A stretch of 64,000 nt of DNA, from assembly GCA_020638955.1 (NCBI GenBank), contig JACKHO010000001.1, positions 186,001 through 250,000 on the forward strand, given 5' to 3'. The notes beneath the pieces are model-generated. The model was not told where the DNA came from. It did not search any database and saw only the letters and a list, made by a program, of their open reading frames with translations. The DNA is from Planctomycetaceae bacterium (GTDB taxonomy: Bacteria; Planctomycetota; Planctomycetia; Planctomycetales; Planctomycetaceae). Both the position numbers and the translations under genes were made by a program. This document shows positions 1 to 9,842 of the stretch, piece by piece. How positions within the stretch are numbered: position 1 is the first letter of the stretch; every line of letters starts with the position of its first letter.

Positions 1-1
1 G

Positions 2-2491
2 ATTGGGTTTGAACGTTCTGGAAAGAAATTGAAACTCGCTGAGGATGAACCGTACACCGACGACCCAGCAGTATTCTGGCGCGTGGAAGTGCACTCGGTT
101 GCGGCACTTGGGCCGGGGGAGTTGGTCGAAACGCGGGAAAATCTACGTGGATGTCAGCGATTCCTTGGCGGATTCCTGCCCGCTCAAGACAGCGACGCTT
201 GGGCCGAGGCGTTCGCGACATGTCCCTCCATTAATGATGTTAACGCGTATAGTTGTGACCTGTCCGAGCAGGGACTGCAGTCGCTTGGTGGCATTTCGAC
301 TATGAAATACCTCAACCTCGACCGTTGCCAAGAACTACGCGGCGACATGTTGACGCTATTAGCTGGATGCACGTCCCTGGCAACTCTGGCGCTTTCTCCC
401 GAGGCGTTGAATGAAGGTACGATTTCCACGTCCCACGTACAGCAATTGCAAGATTTGCTTCCTGCGTGTTACATCCAGTTGGCGGGAACAAGGAACGAAG
501 AGTTTCCAGGTCTATCGCCGCCGCGACCGGCATCAACGGCTGGTCTGCATTTTGATGGAAAGTCGTCGGTCATTGTGCCGCATCCGGTTCTTCGCGGCAC
601 CAGGTTCTGCACGATTGAAGCGTGGGTTACTCCCGAAGTTCAGACCACTTCGTATCCGTTGGTGGTAGGTTTCGGTGGAATTAAGCTGAAGCTGGAACGG
701 GGTGATAGTCCCACGTGGACTTGGCTGATTACGCACGAAGAGACGGGCAAGACGTCAGGCAGTATTGGTTCCGCGGAAGCAGCGCAGCCCGGCGTGCCTG
801 TGCATGTGGCTGGCGAGTGGGATGGCAACTTATGGCGGCTGTACATCAACGGGCAACCAATGACCAATACCAGTCGCATTCGGCCAAACATTACGGCCGA
901 AGCATTCGGGCTGACCAGTGAAACCAGCGAACTGGCAATTGGAGGCTATCACAACACTTCACCAACCAATCCCGAAACTTATTTTCAGGGAACAATTCAT
1001 TCCGTCCGTGTTTCCAACACACGCCGCCACGAAAAGACCTTCCGGCCAAATCCTGTTTTGACGAGCGACGAGAATACTGTGGCGTTGTATGACTTCACGC
1101 AGGACCCTGGAGTGACCGCGAAAGACCTCAGTGGGCACGGGCATGATGGGATGGTTCATGGGGCGACATGGCTGGGAGGTTCAGCGCATTCCGCATACTC
1201 ACTTAGTTTTGATGGTGTTGACGATTACGTTGTTGTACCGACAGTTGCCTATAAGGGAGGGCCTTTCACGTTAGAAGCCTGGTTCACGCCAGAGAGACTC
1301 TCGGATAGCCCGGTGGAGAGTATTTCGAATGAGAACGATCCTGTTCAGGTTCCACTCGTATGGGAGGGACTTGGAACGATTGTGGTTCGCGGTGAACGTC
1401 GTGAAAATATTTGGGGTGTCTCCGATTTGGCGATTCATGATGTTCACGGTCGTCTGAAACGAGGTTTGCGGTCCCATGTTGCCTTCGTTGTCACCCCGGA
1501 TGCGCTGCGGCTCTATCTCGACGGTAAACTGGTGAGGTCCCATGACCGTTCAAAATCGTTTCCTCCGAATGCCGGAGCGGTGCTTCTTGGAGCTCATATT
1601 CCTCCGTGGAATAAGGATTTGAAGATCGATCATTTTCGAGGGAGCATCCACGCTGCGATGATCTCGAACGCAGAACGCTATCGATCCGACTTCAACCCTG
1701 GTGATCTGAGTCCAGACGCTGACACCATTGCCTGCTACGATTTCTCACTGGGTGAAGGGAACGTTCTTAAGGACATCAGTGGACACGGGCATGATGGGGA
1801 AATTCATGGGGCGCGGTGGGTAGCGAATGGGCAGCCACAGCCGACGGTTAACAATGCCCTTCGCTTTGATGGCATTGATGACCACCTCCTGTTCGACGAT
1901 CTCAAGCTTGATGAGCGGCGTCCTGATCAGCCTTTGACAATTGAGTTCGCCATTCGGCCTGCGGCCATGCAAGTGGCCAATCCCATTTCGTGGCTGGGGG
2001 CTCACTGGATTGCTGTCTTTCAGAGTGATCAACGCTTTGGTGTGGGCCAACTGCGGGAACGGCCCGAACTTGTCGTGACCAGCGCGAACTTCGAATTGGG
2101 CCAGTGGCATCAAATTGCGGCGGTGTTTAACGGGCAGAACTGGTTGCTGTACGTCGATGGTCAGCTTCAGCCCGTGTCCCCATTGGGATTTGATTTACAG
2201 CCGACAGAGGGTGGTCTGTACGTTGGCGGAGCACCCATTGAGAAACTGGTGGGGCATACTGACGGTCGCTGGTTTGCTGGAGATATTGACGAACTCCGAA
2301 TTTCGCGGGTCGCACGCTATCGCGGCCCGTCGTACGAACCGGCGCCACGGCTCGGAACCGACGGGGACACCTTGGGCCTCTACCATTTTGACGAAGGGAA
2401 TGGTGACGTCATCGTCGATTCTTCGGGGCACGAGCGGCATGGAAGACGTGTTGGTGGTGAATGGGTGCTCATGGACGAATCGACGAACTAA
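2..2491 (+). CDS. LamG-domain protein, 5' end outside the window
   Basis: The reading frame is open from base 2 with no stop upstream, so the gene is cut by the left edge; the TTG at 29 is probably not the real start. The visible part (829 codons) has an N-terminal stretch with a short leucine-rich-repeat-like segment (roughly residues 80-150 counted from the TTG). Three concanavalin/LamG-type modules follow, at about 171-375, 390-595 and 609-800. Each module opens with an FDG motif (HFDGKSS, SFDGVDDY, RFDGIDDH) and closes with a DLSGHGHDG-like motif. LamG modules are beta-sandwiches that usually bind carbohydrate or protein. In planctomycetes such C-terminal modules often follow a Ser/Thr kinase or a secreted region, but the missing N-terminus means this cannot be decided here. 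No membrane helix is seen in the visible part. Confidence 0.85.
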   Translation: MGFERSGKKLKLAEDEPYTDDPAVFWRVEVHSVAALGPGELVETRENLRGCQRFLGGFLPAQDSDAWAEAFATCPSINDVNAYSCDLSEQGLQSLGGISTMKYLNLDRCQELRGDMLTLLAGCTSLATLALSPEALNEGTISTSHVQQLQDLLPACYIQLAGTRNEEFPGLSPPRPASTAGLHFDGKSSVIVPHPVLRGTRFCTIEAWVTPEVQTTSYPLVVGFGGIKLKLERGDSPTWTWLITHEETGKTSGSIGSAEAAQPGVPVHVAGEWDGNLWRLYINGQPMTNTSRIRPNITAEAFGLTSETSELAIGGYHNTSPTNPETYFQGTIHSVRVSNTRRHEKTFRPNPVLTSDENTVALYDFTQDPGVTAKDLSGHGHDGMVHGATWLGGSAHSAYSLSFDGVDDYVVVPTVAYKGGPFTLEAWFTPERLSDSPVESISNENDPVQVPLVWEGLGTIVVRGERRENIWGVSDLAIHDVHGRLKRGLRSHVAFVVTPDALRLYLDGKLVRSHDRSKSFPPNAGAVLLGAHIPPWNKDLKIDHFRGSIHAAMISNAERYRSDFNPGDLSPDADTIACYDFSLGEGNVLKDISGHGHDGEIHGARWVANGQPQPTVNNALRFDGIDDHLLFDDLKLDERRPDQPLTIEFAIRPAAMQVANPISWLGAHWIAVFQSDQRFGVGQLRERPELVVTSANFELGQWHQIAAVFNGQNWLLYVDGQLQPVSPLGFDLQPTEGGLYVGGAPIEKLVGHTDGRWFAGDIDELRISRVARYRGPSYEPAPRLGTDGDTLGLYHFDEGNGDVIVDSSGHERHGRRVGGEWVLMDESTN

Positions 2492-2524
2492 TCCCCGACT
2501 GAAATTGGAGTGGAGCTTCCAAAT

Positions 2525-3544
2525 ATGCGAACGGCTATTCGTGGGCTTATTCTCAGTCTGGCTTTACTTGGCGGCGCTTTGGCCGATGCTGCCGACGTTC
2601 TCGAACGCTATGAGTCAACCGATACCTTGAATCCGGGAGAGGACTCAAATCCCGACGCGCAGAGTTGTCTTGAAGGGTTGTGCTGGGAACCCGGCGAGTT
2701 CAAGGTTGAAGTCACCACGGCGGTGCAGGGGAGAGGAGATTTTCTTGTTCGGTTTCCCTCACCACGGCCCACCGGGAATGAGGTGAATGATTTGGTCGCT
2801 TTGGAATGGTACGCCGTACTTGATAAGGCGGGAAAACCTGAGCGTGCGCCAGCCGTCGTGGTTGTGCATGAGTCGGGTAGCGGCATGGCGGTGGGGCGTT
2901 TGTTTGCTCAAGGATTTCGTCAGCGCGGGATTCATGCCTTCATGCTGCAGCTTCCAAACTACGGACTGCGAAGAATCGCTCGTCATGTCGATGCAGCCAA
3001 TATGTTGCCAGCGCTCAAACAGGGGATTGCTGACACCCGTCGTGCCCGGGACGCGGTTCGCGTTCTACCAGAGGTCGACTCAGAGAAGATTGCGCTGCAG
3101 GGAACAAGTTTGGGAGGCTTTGTCGCTTCAACGTCGGGAGCCATTGATGCCGGTTTTCAGCCCGTGTTTTTGACGCTCTCCGGGGGAGACATTTATTCCG
3201 TCATCAAACAAGGAAAGAAAGACGCAGCCAAGGTACGGGAGCGATTGGAAGCTGCCGGGGTTGATGACGGGCGACTTCGGGAAATGACACAGGCCATTGA
3301 ACCGAATCGGGTGGCGCATCGACTCAGGGCGGAGACGACATTTCTCTACTCTGGTCTGTACGATGAAGTGGTTCCGCTGGCGAATGCGGAAAGTCTGGCC
3401 AGCAAGATTGGCTTGGCCGCAGACCATCACACCAAGTTGCCTTCGAACCATTACACCGGCGTGGTCTTCATGCCCGTCATTCTCGACCACATGGCCACGC
3501 AAATTATGGGGCGACCGGTGAAGGGGCCGGCGGCAGTCGAGTAG
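2525..3544 (+). CDS. Secreted alpha/beta hydrolase
   Basis: The 339-residue product starts at the ATG at 2525, preceded by a GGAGTGGAG Shine-Dalgarno. A GTG at 2510 would disturb the signal peptide. Residues 1-22 form a signal peptide ending ...LADA-AD. The mature part has an alpha/beta-hydrolase core with nucleophile elbow GTSLGG (Ser195). The probable acid and histidine of the triad are Asp280 (LYDEVVP) and His309 (SNHYTG). The spacing fits dienelactone-hydrolase-like or prolyl-oligopeptidase-like esterases. The substrate is unknown. The gene lies 33 bases after the LamG gene on the same strand and is convergent with the WD40 gene. Confidence 0.85.
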   Translation: MRTAIRGLILSLALLGGALADAADVLERYESTDTLNPGEDSNPDAQSCLEGLCWEPGEFKVEVTTAVQGRGDFLVRFPSPRPTGNEVNDLVALEWYAVLDKAGKPERAPAVVVVHESGSGMAVGRLFAQGFRQRGIHAFMLQLPNYGLRRIARHVDAANMLPALKQGIADTRRARDAVRVLPEVDSEKIALQGTSLGGFVASTSGAIDAGFQPVFLTLSGGDIYSVIKQGKKDAAKVRERLEAAGVDDGRLREMTQAIEPNRVAHRLRAETTFLYSGLYDEVVPLANAESLASKIGLAADHHTKLPSNHYTGVVFMPVILDHMATQIMGRPVKGPAAVE

Positions 3545-3577
3545 CGGGTTTTCGGTAAGGGCGATTACGGTGCTGCT

Positions 3578-3624
3578 CGGTTGAGATGGTTGAGTGTGGC
3601 TTCGCCACGGTTGAGATGGTTGAG
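3578..3624. repeat. Direct repeat around a small hairpin between convergent genes
   Basis: A 17-base unit CGGTTGAGATGGTTGAG occurs at 3578-3594 and again at 3608-3624. Each copy contains GGTTGAG twice at 9-base spacing. The two copies flank the hairpin GTGGC-TTC-GCCAC (3596-3608). The element sits between the stop of the hydrolase (plus) and the stop of the WD40 gene (minus), so it may serve as a two-way transcription end, but there is no T-tract. Confidence 0.5.
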
Positions 3625-3661
3625 AACATCGAAAAGTGAATCACACAATGTTCTCAAATGC

Positions 3662-5149
3662 TCAGTCCTGCTTGGGGATTTCGAGTTGGATGTCGAAGAA
3701 TTCGGCGGAGCTTTGACTGCGAACTCCTCCACCTTCAAACGCGAAAGTGCGGTCGTTCCTCACTTTGGGGTTCGAGCGGGCGACCTCGTTGCCGTCGATT
3801 TTCAGAATGGCCTGGTCTCCCCGCATGGTGACTTCGATTTGGTAAACCTGCCCGAATTTGAATGGGAAACGTGTCCCCGTGGCTTTGGATCCATGCAGGA
3901 AGAAGAGTTGGTCCTCTCCTTCGTAACCGAAGTGGAATGACCCAAAGCGGATGCGGGGGTTGGTTGGTCCATTGACCCGCAGTTTGCAGCGGAATGTGAA
4001 GTCGTTGGGGAACGTCTGTTTGGAATTAATGCGGGAGTTGCCCGTGCCAATAATACGGCCCCCTTGCTCCTGCCATTCGCCTCGGCCAATTTCCCAGGCG
4101 TCCAGGGTGTTGAGGTTAATTTTCGTTACGGCTGACTTTGGCTCGGGGGAATTGGAAGGTCGAGCCGCACCATCCCCAAAGATTTCTCGCACCTGAATTT
4201 TGAGAATGTCGTTGTTGATGAGGTAGCGACCGTCTGGCGAGATATTGAGTGCGTCGACCGCGAGCGTTGAGGCGTCGAGCACCTGTTCCTGCTTCTCCGT
4301 TTCTCGATTCAAAACGCTTATTTTGCCGTCATCTCCGCCGGAAATGAGGTGCCGGTTCTCGTTGGCAAATGCAATGGACGTGACTGGCTTGGAGTGCATT
4401 TGACCGCGAAACAGTAGTTGCTTTTTGACAAGGTCCCACGTGTAGACAGTACCGTCGTAACATCCCGCCGCTCCGAGCTTCTGGTCACTGGAGAGTGTTA
4501 CCGCGGTAATTTGGTCATGTGCACCAAACATGAATGCGGGCAGCATTTTCTGAAGGCTGACAAACGCGACGTCAGAGGAAATGCCGGCGAACAGAAACTT
4601 CCCGTCCGGGGAGAGCGTCATGCAGCTGACATTCCAGTCGTTGTGCGTCTTGGCGGCAGCGAGCAATTTGCCGTTCGCCGCATCGAAGGCGTAGTACTGA
4701 TCGCGTCCGACGAAAATCTGCTTCCCGTCTGATGAGAAGAGGACGGCCTCGACTTCGCTGTCGGTGCCAGATGTCGTCATGAGTTGTCGCCCGGTCGCGA
4801 CATCCCAGCAGGTTGTTGCACCGTCACGGCTGCCCACGGCCACACGCTTCCCTGCCGGATCAAACGCGAGGGTATTGATGCTGTCTCCTGCATACCGGAT
4901 GAGACGCAGATGTTTGAATGTCTTCAGATCCCAAATTCGGACTGCATGGCCGCGGCTGTCGTCACCCGGTACGTCATAACCTCCCGATGCGAGAAGCTGG
5001 CCATCCGGCGAGATCGCCATTGCGAGGACTCGCCCGGCTGAGCCTTCGAGAATGCGCGGCTTGCCCAGCTTCAGCGGTTCCTGTGCGGTGCTGGTGGCAA
5101 CCATTCCGAGAGATAGTATCCCCATGAGCAACATAGAGATTCGATTCAC
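3662..5149 (-). CDS. Secreted WD40 propeller fused to a LamG/DUF1080-like domain
   Basis: The 495-residue product most likely starts at the GTG at 5149, which has GAGGTG just upstream. The ATG at 5134 lacks a ribosome site and upstream starts would bury the signal peptide. Residues 1-22 are a signal peptide. About 30-320 form a WD40-type beta-propeller with repeats such as MAISPDGQLLASGG, LAFDPAGKRVAVGS and IAFANENRHLISGG. About 340-495 form a beta-sandwich resembling the 3-keto-disaccharide hydrolase / DUF1080 lectin fold (WEIGRGEWQEQGGRIIGTG, FRCKLRVNG). This propeller-plus-lectin layout is common in planctomycetes. The function is not established; sugar or matrix binding in the periplasm or at the surface is inferred. 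Confidence 0.82.
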   Translation of the reverse strand: MNRISMLLMGILSLGMVATSTAQEPLKLGKPRILEGSAGRVLAMAISPDGQLLASGGYDVPGDDSRGHAVRIWDLKTFKHLRLIRYAGDSINTLAFDPAGKRVAVGSRDGATTCWDVATGRQLMTTSGTDSEVEAVLFSSDGKQIFVGRDQYYAFDAANGKLLAAAKTHNDWNVSCMTLSPDGKFLFAGISSDVAFVSLQKMLPAFMFGAHDQITAVTLSSDQKLGAAGCYDGTVYTWDLVKKQLLFRGQMHSKPVTSIAFANENRHLISGGDDGKISVLNRETEKQEQVLDASTLAVDALNISPDGRYLINNDILKIQVREIFGDGAARPSNSPEPKSAVTKINLNTLDAWEIGRGEWQEQGGRIIGTGNSRINSKQTFPNDFTFRCKLRVNGPTNPRIRFGSFHFGYEGEDQLFFLHGSKATGTRFPFKFGQVYQIEVTMRGDQAILKIDGNEVARSNPKVRNDRTFAFEGGGVRSQSSAEFFDIQLEIPKQD

Positions 5150-5273
5150 GGGGCACCTCGGCACATCTTCGACGTTGGGGATTATTGACGTGACGTCTGG
5201 CGAAGGAATAGCAGCAGGGAGGCAAGAAGGCAATCAAGCTGCTGCGAAGACGTGAAGATTTCCGGGCACGAAA

Positions 5274-5303
5274 AAAGCCACCAGAATTAATCCTGGTGGC
5301 TTT
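5274..5303 (-). terminator. Rho-independent terminator of rpoD
   Basis: The perfect inverted repeat AAAGCCACCAG / CTGGTGGCTTT (11 base pairs, 8-base loop) lies 29 bases after the rpoD stop. Read on the minus strand it ends in a run of six T. Confidence 0.85.
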
Positions 5304-5331
5304 CTCGTACGAGCATGAAACGGACGCGAGA

Positions 5332-7053
<1,722 letters not shown>

Positions 7054-7879
7054 GGGGCAACTCCATGGACAACGAAAGGTTCACATAAGTGAACAGAAAC
7101 GTGTGGAAAAATTAACAATGGGGACGGCTGTTTTGGTTGCGTCAACGAAAAGACGTCGTGCCGGGCAAGGGCGAGAAGCAGTTCGAGACCCAATTGGTTT
7201 CAGCCAAACAGTTTAGGTGGCAGGTCCCGGTGGTAGGCCGAAATTCGGTAACGGAGGAGCCGAAGAGGGAAGTGGCGGCGAATCGCCAAAACAACGACCA
7301 ATCATCACGTCCACCTTGACCGTCACGAAGCAGTTGGAACTGCTGCTTCGAAAAGCTGACGATAGTTGCTGTAACATGTTACGCCTAATCCTGTTGTGTT
7401 TCTCTCTGGGCTTCTTCCGAGTGCAGATTTCAGCCCCAACAGGGCCGTTATCGTACCACAAGTCAACCTCTGGTCTATGCAATTTTTGCAGAGACCAAAC
7501 ATTTCTCAGAAAATCATTAAAGCCCTCGTGGCTGCGGCGTTTGCTGGGGAACAGCAGGGGCGTTGTGCGATTTGGTCAATCTGTCCACAAGCGTTGAGGA
7601 GTTCTCTCATTTCCCACAACATTCACATATTAATTAGTACGCCCTGGAACCCGTTCGGTCAAATTGATCGGCTTCACAGAAGGCGGACTGGAAGGGGGCG
7701 CGGTTCGTCTAGATCGAATTCGAAGACCTGACGGGTTGACGACTTTTGGCAACATCGAGACGTAAGTGGCGGATCGCAGTGCCCGTGTCGCTATCGCACA
7801 ACTTCGTACGATTTTCGCTGTAAGTTGCACTGCTTATACGACCCCAACCCCCGTCGGGATCGACAACAAGTCGGTCGAT
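7054..7879. other. Long non-coding stretch between rpoD and thiE
   Basis: About 826 bases without a convincing gene. Several short open frames exist on both strands, but none shows a family motif, a ribosome site with a sensible start, or a protein-like composition. The part next to rpoD should contain its promoter and carries the palindrome at 7079-7094. I looked for tRNA, tmRNA, SRP RNA and RNase P signatures and saw none. Confidence 0.6.
7079..7094. promoter_or_regulatory. Palindrome in the rpoD leader
   Basis: GTTCAC-ATAA-GTGAAC is a perfect 6-base inverted repeat 26 to 41 bases upstream of the rpoD start codon. It is placed where an operator or an mRNA leader hairpin could act. No known regulator motif is matched with confidence. 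Confidence 0.35.
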
Positions 7880-8917
7880 TCAATTGGTTTCCCGTAATTG
7901 AGTTAACAGAGCTTCTGCCGCAGCCTGGGGATTGGTGGCCTGGCAAATGGCTCCGCTGACCGCGATACGATTGACACAGGTTGATGCGACGTCGCCCACA
8001 TTGCCCAAATCGATGCCGCCAATGGCGAATGCAGGAATGGGAGTGAGGTTGATCGACTGGCGCAGATATTCGAGACCGGCAAATGTTTCGAAATTTTTGG
8101 TTTCGGACGGAAACACCGGACCTAATCCGACATAGTCGACATTTTGTTGGATGGCCTCCTGCAGTTGCTCGACCGAGTGTGTGGAGACACCAATCAATAA
8201 CTGCGACTGGCTGAGTCGTCGAACGTCATTCAACGCGAGGTCCTCCTGACCAATGTGAACTCCATCGGCGCCCGAGAGCAGGGCAATGTCGACGCGGTCA
8301 TTAATAATGAGGAGTGCGTTGGCTGCCGTGGTCAGCCTACGGAGGACACGTGCCCGCTCCAGAAGTTCGCGGTCGGAGAATTGTTTTTCCCGGAGTTGGA
8401 TAATTCCTACTCCGCCAGCGAGGCTCTCCTCGGCCACCTGTTGCCAGGGAAGTCGACAACGTGCCTCTTCCAGCAGTAAGTAAAGGTGTCGACCTGCCAG
8501 CAACCGTTCACTGCGGAGGCGGGCCGACAACGCCTGCTCGATGGAATAGAACTCGTATCGAAGTTGCTCAATGCGAGTGGCGAAATCCGTGTTGATGACC
8601 TTGCCGAATTCTTCGAGGCTGCGGAGAGCTTCCTCGACCCGTTTGCAGTTGGCGCGGACGACATCTTCGACACTGCCACGCTGCTTTTCCTGCGGCGTGG
8701 TGATTTCACGTCCCACGTCGTGGTGGCTGTCGCGGACTGCGATCCAAGCGTCACTGCCGACCAGTTGCAGCGCTGACGTCAGCCCGTGTCGGAAGGTTTT
8801 GCACTGTTCACTGAGCTGGGGCTGGTTCAACTGGAATCGGACGAAATCTTCGACGACGCGCACTCCCTCCCGGCAACGATTTGCCGCAGCGTCCAAAGTG
8901 CGATGCAATGAGTCCAT
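7880..8917 (-). CDS. thiE: Thiamine-phosphate synthase, cyanobacterial-type two-domain form
   Basis: The 345-residue enzyme joins HMP-pyrophosphate and thiazole phosphate to give thiamine monophosphate in the cytoplasm. Residues 1-130 are an extra all-helical N-terminal domain (CREGVRVVEDFVRF, VVRANCKRVEEALRSLEE), as in the long ThiE proteins of cyanobacteria. Residues 140-345 are the TIM-barrel synthase, with GIIQLREK, IINDRVDIALLSGADGVH, LIGVSTHS, YVGLGPVFPSETK and FAIGGI. Usual short ThiE proteins have about 210 residues, so the extra domain explains the length. No other thi gene and no TPP riboswitch was recognised nearby. Confidence 0.94.
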   Translation of the reverse strand: MDSLHRTLDAAANRCREGVRVVEDFVRFQLNQPQLSEQCKTFRHGLTSALQLVGSDAWIAVRDSHHDVGREITTPQEKQRGSVEDVVRANCKRVEEALRSLEEFGKVINTDFATRIEQLRYEFYSIEQALSARLRSERLLAGRHLYLLLEEARCRLPWQQVAEESLAGGVGIIQLREKQFSDRELLERARVLRRLTTAANALLIINDRVDIALLSGADGVHIGQEDLALNDVRRLSQSQLLIGVSTHSVEQLQEAIQQNVDYVGLGPVFPSETKNFETFAGLEYLRQSINLTPIPAFAIGGIDLGNVGDVASTCVNRIAVSGAICQATNPQAAAEALLTQLRETN

Positions 8918-8991
8918 GTTTGGGATTTGGAAGTGAGAGTGACTTTCGAATTCGATTTCACACGTGAATAACCAGGCACGACGTCGGCCCG

Positions 8992-9005
8992 AGGCCTTAA
9001 GGCCT
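8992..9005. repeat. Palindromic hairpin behind the DUF3467 gene
   Basis: AGGCCTTAAGGCCT is a perfect 14-base palindrome, with further pairing CCG/CGG if one base is bulged. It lies about 40 bases after the DUF3467 stop on the minus strand. It could end transcription but has no T-tract; a dispersed repeat is equally possible. Confidence 0.4.
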
Positions 9006-9043
9006 ACGGCTCACAAGTTGCATGTAGACTCGCTGGAAATCTG

Positions 9044-9751
9044 CTAGTCCTGCGGTTCGCCACTCGACTCACTGCCGCCTAGCGAGCGCTTCATCGAGCT
9101 GAGAAATGGGCCGACGTGCGGGGACGCCATGAAGACTCGGGCTGAAACGGCAGACCGAGGGAACAGGTTCGTAATAAAGTCGAAGCAGAATTCGGTTCCC
9201 GAATGGCGGATGAGGACGGCGTTGGCGTAGCGGCCACTCAGTAAGTCGTCGGGAAGGCGAAGGTCATCGTAAATGTCTTCAATGGGCGGGGCTGGCTGCT
9301 TGGGAGCTGGTTTCGCGGGTTTTGGTTCACTTTCTGAAGGCAGCTCGGACGGCAGTTGAGGCGTTTCGTGTTGTGCCGAGACAATTCCTTCCTCGGAGCC
9401 TCGGAATTCTTCAGAAGTTTCGCGTAGTGATTGCGGCAGTGGCATTTTCGGCAGCGGGCCAAACCGCTTTTCGTAGTTGCCAACATTGTCGGTCAGGGCC
9501 GTTACGAACTGACGCGCCACGGCGTGTGGCATGACAATCCGGGAGACAATCCTTTGATTCTCACCCATGCGGAGCACGAAGTCGCAAATGAATTCAAATG
9601 GCCCGGAGAGGATGAGGACGCCGTTGCTGAATACGCCGGCGCCAACGTGCTCTGGCAGGCGTGCACTCAGGTTTTTGTGATGCACCTTTCCATGCAGTGG
9701 GGCATCATTGTCATCGGATTGGTTGTCATCAGGGAAGGGGGAATCAGTCAT
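9044..9751 (-). CDS. Tandem DUF3467 protein
   Basis: The 235-residue protein has two copies of the DUF3467 fold. The first is at about 30-95 (GVFSNGVLILSGPFEFICDF, VSRIVMPHAVARQFVTAL, NVGNYEKRFGPLP). The second, shorter one is at about 170-225 (GRYANAVLIRHSGTEFCFDF, SARVFMASPHVGPFLSSM). A Pro/Glu/Lys-rich linker joins them. DUF3467 is usually a single domain of about 100 residues with no assigned role, so an in-frame duplication with the linker is notable. There is no signal peptide or membrane segment. It follows ubiB by 91 bases and may share its transcript. No ribosome site is obvious before the ATG. Confidence 0.75.
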   Translation of the reverse strand: MTDSPFPDDNQSDDNDAPLHGKVHHKNLSARLPEHVGAGVFSNGVLILSGPFEFICDFVLRMGENQRIVSRIVMPHAVARQFVTALTDNVGNYEKRFGPLPKMPLPQSLRETSEEFRGSEEGIVSAQHETPQLPSELPSESEPKPAKPAPKQPAPPIEDIYDDLRLPDDLLSGRYANAVLIRHSGTEFCFDFITNLFPRSAVSARVFMASPHVGPFLSSMKRSLGGSESSGEPQD

Positions 9752-9842
9752 GTTTGCGAGTTCGACTCAGTTCTTCGCTTGGGGCCGTTGAAGCGCCGAT
9801 TGTGCAAGCCGATAGCTCGGTTCGTCAACAGACTTCATCGCA

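Noticed and set aside
7137..7731. Short open frames between rpoD and thiE
   Set aside because: They have no family motif, no ribosome site and shadow-like composition; left as non-coding.
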